This document shows, piece after piece, positions 30,622 through 36,474 of a DNA stretch of 41,093 nucleotides (positions are counted from its first letter, which is position 1; each line of letters opens with the position of its first letter). The position numbers and the translations under genes are program-made. Source of the stretch: a virus; IMG/VR virus record IMGVR_UViG_3300044998_000101, positions 1-41,093 of that record, one strand, 5' to 3'. The notes under the pieces are model-generated. The model saw nothing but the letters and a program-made list of their open reading frames with translations. It was not told where the DNA came from and ran no database searches.

Positions 30622-30804
30622 GAGAGAGGAGGAATCAGAATTGCTATATTGGTTGGTTTGGTTATCGTCCGCGTCGCCATCTCAGATTTGCGGTTCGCCC
30701 TTGCGGGACAGGCCAGTGGTTTGATGGTTTCCACCTTGTCAGCCATCCGATTATCTGAGGTAGTAGCGCCCTTCCTAGGGAGCAACCCTGATTTCTCATC
30801 TCTC
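30622..30804 (-). ncRNA. Structured RNA element closed by a 24-nt inverted repeat
   Basis: On the minus strand the first 24 bases pair with the last 24 (30804-30781 with 30645-30622) at 22 of 24 positions, two of these by G-U wobble. Inside, CTCAGAT pairs with ATCTGAG (30759-30753 with 30687-30681). This encloses GGT-GGAA-ACC and CCC-GCAA-GGG hairpins, both with GNRA-type loops. A CCCT-AGGA-AGGG hairpin lies between the two outer helices. The element starts 20 bases after a -10 box and ends 30 bases before a basic-protein gene, so it is a leader RNA or a processed ncRNA. No riboswitch class could be assigned. The open frame across it looks unlike protein. Confidence 0.7.
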
Positions 30805-30823
30805 TTAACTTGTTAATAGCTTA

Positions 30824-30852
30824 ATTATGCCTTATTATTAAAGGGTTGTCAA
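30824..30852 (-). promoter_or_regulatory. Strong promoter in front of the structured RNA
   Basis: Read leftwards: TTAACCC then TTGACA (30852-30847), a 17-base spacer and CATAAT (30829-30824). This is the best match to consensus of the shared promoter family. Confidence 0.8.
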
Positions 30853-30924
30853 GGGTTAATTACCAGAGGTAGTATAAAACTGCTCGCCGGTTTTCCCCAA
30901 CTAAGGGGGTGGGCTTATTTGGGT

Positions 30925-30967
30925 AAAAGTTCGAGTCCTATTTACTAGGGAAGACGAGACTCGAACT
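30925..30967 (-). terminator. Terminator-like hairpin after 30969-31403
   Basis: Read leftwards: AGTTCGAGTC pairs with GACTCGAACT across a 20-base loop, followed by TTTT. It begins right after the stop of the upstream gene. The TTCGAGTC string resembles a tRNA T-loop, but the arms pair with each other and no tRNA fold is possible. Confidence 0.7.
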
Positions 30968-30968
30968 C

Positions 30969-31403
30969 TCAAAACATATACACTTCGCCACAATGGCTGT
31001 TTGCGGGTACTAGGTGTACGGGTTTGGTCATCTGTTGGTCGGCGCGTTTATGCCTAAAATGGAGAGTATGCTCGGGTAGCTCTAGGTTGTTTAGGTGGTA
31101 CACCCGTGCGATTTTGGCGGTTTCAAAGTAATACACCACAAAGTAATCAAACTGAGGGTAATTCCGGACTACTGCCACTTTGTCAGCGGAAATAAAGTAA
31201 TTCGGGTAAGCGTTCGCTCCAATGTCTCTCACATTCACGTCCAGCCCTGCTCCAATCTGACCGTTGTAATAGCCTCGAAAATCAAAGATCGCCGTTTTTT
31301 TCTGGCTTTGTTGCCACTGGTATGGCCTCAGCATCGGAACTAAGTCCTGAATGCTGGTGAGAATGTAAAGCTCGTTCTCTAAATCTTTTTGGTTTACGTA
31401 CAT
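30969..31403 (-). CDS. 144-aa protein of unknown function
   Basis: A mixed protein: YVNQKDLENELYILTSIQDL, AIFDFRGYYNGQIGAGLDVN, VAVVRNYPQFDYFVVYYFET, then AKIARVYHLNNLELPEHTLH. The strand-rich middle with acidic and aromatic residues could be a nuclease-like alpha/beta fold, but no catalytic set is clear. It follows the structured 350-nt stretch and ends at a terminator, so it may be the only protein of that transcript section. Confidence 0.6.
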   Translation of the reverse strand: MYVNQKDLENELYILTSIQDLVPMLRPYQWQQSQKKTAIFDFRGYYNGQIGAGLDVNVRDIGANAYPNYFISADKVAVVRNYPQFDYFVVYYFETAKIARVYHLNNLELPEHTLHFRHKRADQQMTKPVHLVPANSHCGEVYMF

Positions 31404-31753
31404 AAAGTTACCTATGCTTCCCGCGGTGGTGTTGATGTTTTGGCACGACTAACCAACCCTTAGTAATAGCCCCGTCAATAAAGGAGTGTTCCTAGTGGTG
31501 TTTCAAATCTTAGTAGCGTGTCCGGTTTTCTCTCCGCCTACTGCAAAGTAACGGGCAAAGGGAACGCAGAGGTGTATCGTTTCACACGTGCATCGCCCCT
31601 TGGCTCTTATATTCCGCGCCGTCGCCTTCTCGCGGTTGGTGGCTCAATGCCTCCCACTGGAATCCTGTCCAGTACATCAGTGTTCAGCGGTCGTTACTCG
31701 CTGAGTTCCAGAGCTGAGCCTTACTCCAGCCCCAGAACTCAACGCACAACGAG
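31404..31753 (-). ncRNA. 350-nt gene-free stretch dense in stem-loops, candidate structured RNA
   Basis: No convincing gene is present on either strand. The minus-strand RNA can form a 14-bp hairpin (GAGTTC.GGGGCTG with CAGCTCT.GAACTC). It can also form TCAGCG/CGCTGA, ACTGGA/TCCAGT, CCGCG/CGCGG, a three-part AAGGG-GCA-GTGT/ACAC-TGC-CCCTT stem, and GTAG-CGG/CCG-CTAC, one after another. It lies between the zinc-ribbon gene and the 144-aa gene, on one transcript. The number of nested helices in 340 bases is high, so a functional RNA is likely, though no known class was recognised. Confidence 0.55.
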
Positions 31754-32095
31754 CTAGGATGCCTTTTTTCGCCGTCGTTCATCCCGCTTCGCTAGTAGTT
31801 GTTCTGCCTTTGCTCCGCGCGCTTTAATCGCGTGTTCACAGGCCGTCCGTGCGTGTTTACTCCATTGCTCGCCATAGGCTTGTTGCAGTAGCGCCTTACA
31901 CGCATAACAAATACCGTACTGAGAATCTTTGGAAATAATACGAACGTGCGCGTGTTTTCCGCACATGTCACAAATACCGCCTGAAGTTTTCGGCGGTGTC
32001 ACAAAAGTGTTTTGAGGGGTAGGAACAGAACGGGGCGCTGTTTGTGCTAGCTCCCTTGCTCGTTTGATCGCTTGTTCTACGGTTATTTTTGCCAC
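31754..32095 (-). CDS. Zinc-ribbon protein behind an attenuator-like leader
   Basis: A 113-residue protein from a GTG at 32095. An AAGGAG lies eight bases upstream, within the 3' arm of the leader hairpin. It has a helical start (MAKITVEQAIKRARELAQTA), then CDMCGKHAHVRIISKDSQYG and ICYACKALLQQAYGEQWSKH, a two-pair zinc ribbon. A helical basic tail (KARGAKAEQLLAKRDERRRK) follows. An in-frame GTG at 32170 would add 25 residues read through the hairpin, which is less likely. It may be an early regulator. Transcription comes from the promoter at 32211-32239. Confidence 0.7.
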   Translation of the reverse strand: MAKITVEQAIKRARELAQTAPRSVPTPQNTFVTPPKTSGGICDMCGKHAHVRIISKDSQYGICYACKALLQQAYGEQWSKHARTACEHAIKARGAKAEQLLAKRDERRRKKAS

Positions 32096-32156
32096 AAAAA
32101 AGACTCCTTTGGAGTAGTGCTGTGCTATGTGCGACAACAGCACTCCAAAAGAGTCT
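32096..32156 (-). promoter_or_regulatory. Leader hairpin combining a terminator and a hidden ribosome site
   Basis: On the minus strand a 20-bp stem (5' AGACTCTTTTGGAGT-GCTGT; 3' arm with a three-base bulge and one G-U pair) is followed directly by TTTTT. Its 3' arm contains the AAGGAG of the downstream zinc-ribbon gene. So the formed hairpin would both stop transcription and block translation; the leader peptide is read through its 5' arm. Confidence 0.7.
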
Positions 32157-32172
32157 GTAAAACTACACACAT
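32125..32172 (-). CDS. 15-aa Cys-rich leader peptide
   Basis: An ATG at 32172, with GGAG eight bases upstream, opens MCVVLQTLLECCCRT and ends at a TAG in the hairpin loop. Three consecutive Cys codons come near the end. A ribosome translating or pausing here would cover the 5' arm of the hairpin. This is the layout of attenuation leaders. Very short, so inferred from position and ribosome site. Confidence 0.4.
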   Translation of the reverse strand: MCVVLQTLLECCCRT

Positions 32173-32210
32173 TGTATTACTCCGAAATCGTTTTAACAAG
32201 TTCAAAAACA

Positions 32211-32239
32211 ACTATACCCCATTCTGTTGAGTTTGTAAA
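32211..32239 (-). promoter_or_regulatory. Strong promoter for the leader and zinc-ribbon gene
   Basis: Read leftwards: TTTACA (32239-32234), a 17-base spacer and TATAGT (32216-32211), each five of six to consensus. It follows the terminator of the lysis operon, so it opens the early transcription region. It lacks the TAACCC block of the other promoters. Confidence 0.75.
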
Positions 32240-32261
32240 GTGGATCAAATCGTATCGAACT

Positions 32262-32296
32262 AAAAAACCCGCCCCACCCATGAGTGAAGCGGGGCG
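32262..32296 (-). terminator. Intrinsic terminator of the late/lysis operon
   Basis: Read leftwards: CGCCCC pairs with GGGGCG over a 15-base loop, then GG and TTTTTT. It stands about 100 bases after the holin stop. No gene is seen in the 226 bases 32173-32397 apart from this and the promoter. Confidence 0.88.
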
Positions 32297-32397
32297 ACTG
32301 AAGCCTCGCAACGCCATACAAGAACCTCAGCCACACGTCGGTCAGTATGTCGCCGGACGCGTAGCTTGAGTATAACCTGATAATTTATCGGGTTCAA

Positions 32398-32691
32398 TTA
32401 AAATGGAATTACGCCTTGGCTCTCGCCTTGTGCAGCCTTGATTGGGTGGAGTAGTTTGTTGGTCAAGTGTGTATACTTGTCCCAAGCCTTCACAATAGCG
32501 GTCTGGAATGTACCGAGGAACATTACCAAAGCGGTAAGCCCTACGATTGTCCAATTCACGCCGATTGTGCCGGTTGTGAGGTTGATGCCAGTAATAATCG
32601 CACCAATCACCGTAGTGATAAGCGGAACTAAGCCGGCGACCATCACTCGGCCAAACTCTTTCATTGATTCTTGTGCTGGACTATTTTCCAT
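32398..32691 (-). CDS. Putative holin, two membrane helices
   Basis: A 97-residue protein from an ATG placed after GGAAGG. Helix 1 is about residues 16-37 (VAGLVPLITTVIGAIITGIN), helix 2 about 44-64 (WTIVGLTALVMFLGTFQTAI), followed by a basic, polar tail (KAWDKYTHLTNKLLHPIKAA). Two helices, small size and a position next to the lysis peptidase fit a class II-like holin that opens the membrane for the lysin. It lies just before the terminator. Confidence 0.75.
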   Translation of the reverse strand: MENSPAQESMKEFGRVMVAGLVPLITTVIGAIITGINLTTGTIGVNWTIVGLTALVMFLGTFQTAIVKAWDKYTHLTNKLLHPIKAAQGESQGVIPF

Positions 32692-32693
32692 AA

Positions 32694-33614
32694 TTACCAC
32701 CTTCCTGATAATATTGCTTGTAACGTGAGCGTAATAAGCTGTTGCGCTCCCAGCGTTCCGGCTGGTACAGGTTTCTCTACAATCTTTTCCACTTCTTTTT
32801 CCACAATCACTTCTTTAATTACCTCGGTGTACACCGGTACTTCTTTGATAATTTCCACGGGTTTTTCCACAATCTTCTCCACAGTGATTGTCGGTCGCTC
32901 GCGCAGTTCTTTTTCTAACTGCTCAATGCGCGCCGTCTTCTGAGCGGTCAGTCGGGTAACTTCGCTCTGAATCCGTGCGTCCACGTCGGTTTTGCGAATG
33001 TACAACTGGAGGTTCACAACGTCGTCATACACCTGCGCAAGAACTTTGTTGCTCTCCATGTTGGATAGGTCTACTTGTTTGCCGGACTTCATAGTAAACA
33101 TCATAGGTAGGTTTCCTTTCGTGATTTTGAACACACGTAAACTGAGTATGTTTCCATATTGATTGTATCGGTTTGTTACCTTTTGATCCTCTAATCCGTC
33201 CCAAGGGTCGTCAATATATGTCATGGAAATAGTGCCTTGTGGCGTGACGTCTACGCGGTCAATCTTCACAAAATGCTGTCCAGTTCCGCCAATGCCCTTG
33301 CCAGAAACTTCACCCACAACAAAATAGCTCGGGTCTTTCAGGTAAGCAATCAGCTTCGCGTCGTTCCAAGCCTCATTGCGTCCCTCGAGGAAAATGTCTC
33401 CAACCTTCAGCGCAATAGTAGCAGCGGAGAGTAGGGCAGAACCCGCTCCGAATACTCCCCGCTGTTTGAACAGGTCGTTTAATTCTTGGATGGTAAATCG
33501 GTGGCCGGCTAACACCAAGCCTTGATGAATAGAACTTAAATAACATCCGTCAGTAGCGATGGTGTAGTTCGAGTTTCCGAGCTTGACGTTGGTGTAGAGT
33601 CGCTGGTTAATCAT
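32694..33614 (-). CDS. C39-type cysteine peptidase, putative endolysin
   Basis: A 306-residue protein. The N-terminal 170 residues have papain-like/C39 peptidase features: TDGCYLSSIHQGLVL with Cys24, GTGQHFVKIDRV with His114, and TYIDDPW with Asp135/136. Residues about 205-240 are a coiled coil; 240-290 is a repeated VEK/EKP rod (VEKIVEKPVEIIKEVPVYTE). The C-terminus (GAQQLITLTLQAILSGR) is a short amphipathic or hydrophobic helix. C39_2-type domains are used by phages as peptidoglycan-cleaving lysins. It stands immediately before the holin. Wall substrate is unknown. Confidence 0.8.
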   Translation of the reverse strand: MINQRLYTNVKLGNSNYTIATDGCYLSSIHQGLVLAGHRFTIQELNDLFKQRGVFGAGSALLSAATIALKVGDIFLEGRNEAWNDAKLIAYLKDPSYFVVGEVSGKGIGGTGQHFVKIDRVDVTPQGTISMTYIDDPWDGLEDQKVTNRYNQYGNILSLRVFKITKGNLPMMFTMKSGKQVDLSNMESNKVLAQVYDDVVNLQLYIRKTDVDARIQSEVTRLTAQKTARIEQLEKELRERPTITVEKIVEKPVEIIKEVPVYTEVIKEVIVEKEVEKIVEKPVPAGTLGAQQLITLTLQAILSGRW

Positions 33615-33787
33615 TGCAACTCCTCTGGGGTAAACACATGCCCAGAGTTTATTTCTGGGTCGCTATCAGCATCAAACTTTCGGCCAGATGGTTTCTTTGG
33701 AAGTGGGAAAATCTCTCGAGAGCCATCATCATAAACAACCACCACTTGGTCGTTTTCAATGAATCGGCGTTGTTCAGTTTTCGGCAT
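33611..33787 (-). CDS. 58-aa acidic protein before the lysin
   Basis: The frame reads MPKTEQRRFIENDQVVVVYD, then DGSREIFPLPKKPSGRKFDA and a tail ending VFTPEELQ. Its TGA overlaps the lysin ATG (ATGA). It is polar, with one hydrophobic strand. No family is recognised. The ATG lies five bases after the stop of the small membrane gene upstream. Confidence 0.6.
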   Translation of the reverse strand: MPKTEQRRFIENDQVVVVYDDGSREIFPLPKKPSGRKFDADSDPEINSGHVFTPEELQ

Positions 33788-33791
33788 ATCG

Positions 33792-33935
33792 TTACAATCG
33801 TTGACCGCGGATGATGCGGACTAACAACACGACAAAAGCAATCACCAACAAAAGATGGATCAAACTTCCGGCGAGGTTAAATCCCCAACCACCTAGCCAA
33901 GCTAGTACTAAAATGATGATGAGTAAATCTAGCAT
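33792..33935 (-). CDS. 47-aa lmo0937/DUF5670-like membrane protein
   Basis: The frame reads MLDLLIIILVLAWLGGWGFN, then LAGSLIHLLLVIAFVVLLVR and IIRGQRL. Two short membrane helices, the G-rich turn (GGWGFNLAGSLIHLLL) and the RIIRG ending match the tiny lmo0937/DUF5670 family. A strong AGGAGG lies six bases before the ATG. The family is common in bacterial genomes with no known role; in a phage lysis region it may be a holin-like helper or an anti-holin. Confidence 0.75.
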   Translation of the reverse strand: MLDLLIIILVLAWLGGWGFNLAGSLIHLLLVIAFVVLLVRIIRGQRL

Positions 33936-33945
33936 GATTTGCCTC

Positions 33946-34116
33946 CTATTTATTTTTAATACTACGCGCTTTTTGATCTCTTTTCAAGTCTTTAATCTCC
34001 TCGGCCATTCGCTTATCCGTCCCCATTGATTGCTGTCGTTCTTGTCGTTTTGCGTTGCGGTTACTGTCAGCAATATGTTCGGGGGGTGTATTGGCCGTGG
34101 TAAATCCGGTAGCCAA
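33946..34116 (-). CDS. Short basic coiled-coil frame, uncertain
   Basis: A frame of up to 56 residues from a TTG at 34116, overlapping the four-helix membrane gene, or 26 residues from an ATG at 34026. The sequence HIADSNRNAKRQERQQSMGT, then DKRMAEEIKDLKRDQKARSI is charged and helical, unlike random sequence. No ribosome site is seen, so the start is unknown. It ends eleven bases before the lmo0937-like gene. Confidence 0.35.
   Translation of the reverse strand: MATGFTTANTPPEHIADSNRNAKRQERQQSMGTDKRMAEEIKDLKRDQKARSIKNK
33959..33987 (-). promoter_or_regulatory. Putative promoter for the lysis genes
   Basis: Read leftwards: TTGAAA (33987-33982), a 17-base spacer and TAGTAT (33964-33959). It lies at the 3' end of the short coiled-coil frame and 24 bases before the lmo0937-like gene. 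Confidence 0.5.
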
Positions 34117-34438
34117 AAAATGCGGTGAATGCCTTGCCTAACGCGAACACAAACAGAATAACTTGTGATGTAGTACTCACATATGTACCCGTGGTGTATG
34201 CGCGCAAAGCAACATTTATCAGGAAGTAGGTGGCAATGGTAGTGGTGGTGAACAGCGTAACGCCCATACCGAGTAAGTGTTTTCTCAGCTTCGCTAGGCC
34301 GTTGCGCACTCCCGCTTGTTTAATCTGCAAAGGAATCACAAACGCAAGAATGGTCAATGCCGATAAAAAGCAAAGTAACAAAGAAACGTACAGCAAGAAG
34401 TTTGTCTGTATAGGTGGCAGCAATGGTTCTGGTTGCAT
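34067..34438 (-). CDS. Multi-helix membrane protein of the lysis region
   Basis: A 123-residue protein with three to four membrane helices: FLLYVSLLLCFLSALTILAF (about 15-35), MGVTLFTTTTIATYFLINVA (about 58-78), TSQVILFVFALGKAFTAFFG (about 90-110). It may be a holin or an anti-holin next to the lysis genes. The charged loop KQAGVRNGLAKLRKHLLG lies between helices 1 and 2. No family is recognised. Confidence 0.65.
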   Translation of the reverse strand: MQPEPLLPPIQTNFLLYVSLLLCFLSALTILAFVIPLQIKQAGVRNGLAKLRKHLLGMGVTLFTTTTIATYFLINVALRAYTTGTYVSTTSQVILFVFALGKAFTAFFGYRIYHGQYTPRTYC

Positions 34439-34441
34439 AAA

Positions 34442-34699
34442 TTAAATATTCCCCGTTGCCTTAGCAATCATGTAGGCGGTGTCGATTACCCTGTTTAGTT
34501 TGTCCGCCTCTCGCTTCACGGCTCGGGCTTGTTGTTGTATCTCTCCCCAATCGACAGTGGTTTGATTTTTCTTTTTGTGAACCTCTTGGCTCACTTCATC
34601 ACATCCGGCAATAATAGCGTTTGTTTTACGCTCAATCTCAGTATGAATGGGCTTGCCGGTCACTCTTCTGCCAAATAGTAGTGTAAATAAGTTTCGCAT
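34442..34699 (-). CDS. 85-aa coiled protein of the late region
   Basis: A basic N-terminus (MRNLFTLLFGRRVTGKPIHT) is followed by a helical region (KTNAIIAGCDEVSQEVHKKK, WGEIQQQARAVKREADKLNR). It sits between two membrane protein genes. No family is recognised; it may associate with the membrane through its first ten residues. Confidence 0.55.
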   Translation of the reverse strand: MRNLFTLLFGRRVTGKPIHTEIERKTNAIIAGCDEVSQEVHKKKNQTTVDWGEIQQQARAVKREADKLNRVIDTAYMIAKATGNI

Positions 34700-34701
34700 A
34701 G

Positions 34702-34983
34702 TTACTTTTTGAACTCAAGCACACGTGCTATATTGTCCACCGATTTTTGCAACGCAGCGTCGGCGTTTACTAAATCTTTGCCTAAAACAACAAAATTAGC
34801 AATATACTTGTCAGTATCAGCTAATCGTTTTTCTTGTACCACATTCAACGCTTGATTCAACGACTTAATCTCTTCGTCCTTTTTGTCCATCTTTTTCTGC
34901 ATGTACGCAATAACCCCACCTAAAATAACAACCACCGCACCGAGGAGGCCGTAATCGAGAAACTTTGCAATAGCTTGTTCCAT
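34702..34983 (-). CDS. Holin-like protein: one membrane helix and coiled coil
   Basis: A 93-residue protein from the ATG at 34983 (a TTG three codons earlier overlaps the tail-fibre stop). A membrane helix (FLDYGLLGAVVVILGGVIAY) is followed by a charged coiled coil (KMDKKDEEIKSLNQALNVVQ) and a C-terminal helix. This layout is seen in BhlA-type and other small phage holins. It follows directly on the tail-fibre gene. Function in lysis is likely but not certain, as several membrane proteins are encoded here. Confidence 0.6.
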   Translation of the reverse strand: MEQAIAKFLDYGLLGAVVVILGGVIAYMQKKMDKKDEEIKSLNQALNVVQEKRLADTDKYIANFVVLGKDLVNADAALQKSVDNIARVLEFKK

Positions 34984-34984
34984 G

Positions 34985-36256
34985 TTATGCAAAGCTGTAC
35001 GCCCAGCTCCCCCCTATGCGGAAAAAGAACTGGATAAATGCAACAGTAGCGTGTGCTGGCTCATTGTTTGCCGAATTCGCCGATGTCTGTGCAGCTACCC
35101 AAGAACTTGTCGCCGTTCCGACTGATGTAATACTATGGTCGTGTTCTCTCACCGCGTTCGCTGATTGGTTATTTGTACCGCCAGTAATGGCCGTAAATCG
35201 AGCAATAGATCCGGTGTGCGTGTGTGTTCCCGGAGCAGTGTGATTGTGACTGTCGCCCAATGCGTGGGTGTGGGTGTTGCTTCCGCCCGTGTTCCCCACT
35301 TCGCCGGCGGTGTTCGTAATCTTGAGGTATCGCTGACGCATGTCAATTGTGCCATTGCTTCCATCACACAACTTCCAGCCCTTCGGAATGTTCGCTAGTA
35401 ATCCTCTGAATAATGCGATCATGCCCTTTTTAGGGTGCTTGTTTCCCGCGGAAGTGTTTTGTAACGCCCGCAACTTTGTGTATGCCGGCTCTACTGTCTC
35501 CGCTCCGCCGGCCGTGCCAGTGTAACTGTTTGGGGTTTCGCTTGTCGAGTTCAATGTCACGGCGTGAGTGTGGAAGCTCGGTGCTTTCGCTGGACCATCA
35601 CCAGCACCTAAGTCTCTCGTGTTCCCGTTTGCTCCGCCGAGGTTGTCTTGGTGGTAGTGGGAAACTGACGGGTGACTATGGTTAATGCTGTGGAGGTTTT
35701 GCGTACTTCCACCAGTCGCGCCAGAGTTTGCGCCCGTACCTGCTCCGCGTGGGTATTTGTTACGCATGTCATATGTGCCGTTGCTTCCGTTGGAATCAGA
35801 GAATCCCGTTGGTGCAGTGGTCGAAAGGCCGTAAAAAAGAATCCCACCCACTGGAATTGTGGTATCTCGGGTCGCCTTAATCCAAATCAACTCAACGAAT
35901 GGTGGGTTGTTTGAAACTAAGCCGTAGGTTACGTTTCCGCTCAATCCACCACCAACCAATCCGTTCACCGTTCCGCTATGGCTGTGAACATCACAAGCAG
36001 AACTACCCGAGCCTGAGCCTTGGTAGCTGTCGTTAAAGTTGTTGCCAGTTGTTACCGCGTGGCCGTGCGCCACCATTGCGTGAGTGTGGGTTGGTGAAGT
36101 GTGTTGGTGATAATGCGCACCACCAGCACTATTCGGGTTTGTTGCGTTCGCCGTTCCTTTTGGAAAACGCTCATCCAAATCAGTCTCACGCGTAAATCCG
36201 GCTGGAATACTTGCGTGATTGCCCTTGTAGCCAATAATGGTGTTTTTTTTGATCAT
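34985..36256 (-). CDS. His-rich tail fibre/collar protein with three repeated modules
   Basis: A 423-residue protein with three related modules. Each opens like PAGF, APTGFSDSNGSNGTYDMRN or IPKGWKLCDGSNGTIDMRQ and runs into a Gly/Ser/Thr/His-rich part with many H-x-H pairs (HYHQHTSPTHTHAM, HSINHSHPSVSHYH, NTHTHALGDSHNH). This is the style of phage tail-collar/short-fibre receptor-binding proteins, where H-x-H pairs hold metal ions along the trimer axis. The C-terminus (ATVAFIQFFFRIGGSW) resembles the usual collar-domain ending. It is expected at the tail tip. Confidence 0.8.
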   Translation of the reverse strand: MIKKNTIIGYKGNHASIPAGFTRETDLDERFPKGTANATNPNSAGGAHYHQHTSPTHTHAMVAHGHAVTTGNNFNDSYQGSGSGSSACDVHSHSGTVNGLVGGGLSGNVTYGLVSNNPPFVELIWIKATRDTTIPVGGILFYGLSTTAPTGFSDSNGSNGTYDMRNKYPRGAGTGANSGATGGSTQNLHSINHSHPSVSHYHQDNLGGANGNTRDLGAGDGPAKAPSFHTHAVTLNSTSETPNSYTGTAGGAETVEPAYTKLRALQNTSAGNKHPKKGMIALFRGLLANIPKGWKLCDGSNGTIDMRQRYLKITNTAGEVGNTGGSNTHTHALGDSHNHTAPGTHTHTGSIARFTAITGGTNNQSANAVREHDHSITSVGTATSSWVAAQTSANSANNEPAHATVAFIQFFFRIGGSWAYSFA

Positions 36257-36261
36257 CTGAA

Positions 36262-36474
36262 CTACTCCCTACCATCAAGCCTCTTGTCATAAAAATGTTC
36301 CATGACTCCGCCCATCCGGTAGTTTTTCTTCTTGAGAATCTTTTTGGCTTTTTCCAAAGCCTCTTTTTCTGACTCTGCCACAACACTGATGTTAACCAGA
36401 TTGAGGAAGCCGTCAGACTCAGCGATGTACTTGTCGTACCCCTGTACTGTGTAAAGAAGATATGTGTGCGTCAT
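36262..36474 (-). CDS. 70-aa protein between baseplate and fibre genes
   Basis: A small protein reading THTYLLYTVQGYDKYIAESD, then FLNLVNISVVAESEKEALEK with a Lys-rich helix. It overlaps the upstream gene by four bases and ends five bases before the tail-fibre start. It may be a fibre-assembly helper. No family is recognised. Confidence 0.55.
   Translation of the reverse strand: MTHTYLLYTVQGYDKYIAESDGFLNLVNISVVAESEKEALEKAKKILKKKNYRMGGVMEHFYDKRLDGRE

Noticed and set aside
30549-30785. 78-aa frame across the structured leader (and a hydrophobic plus-strand frame over the same bases)
   Set aside because: The region folds into a long paired RNA. The frame has no ribosome site and odd composition, and the real gene starts after it at 30592.
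30622-30804. MITE or IS remnant because of the 24-bp inverted ends
   Set aside because: No target duplication is visible, and the arms differ mostly by G-U-compatible changes, which fits RNA better.
30928-30967. tRNA-like TTCGAGTC strings
   Set aside because: They belong to the two arms of one terminator hairpin; no acceptor, D or anticodon arms fit.
31518-31757. 79-aa plus-strand frame
   Set aside because: Ser/Arg-rich, no ribosome site, opposite to transcription and over the stem-loop-rich stretch; a shadow.
32127-32369. 80-aa plus-strand frame
   Set aside because: It runs over the leader hairpin, promoter and terminator of leftward genes; no ribosome site.
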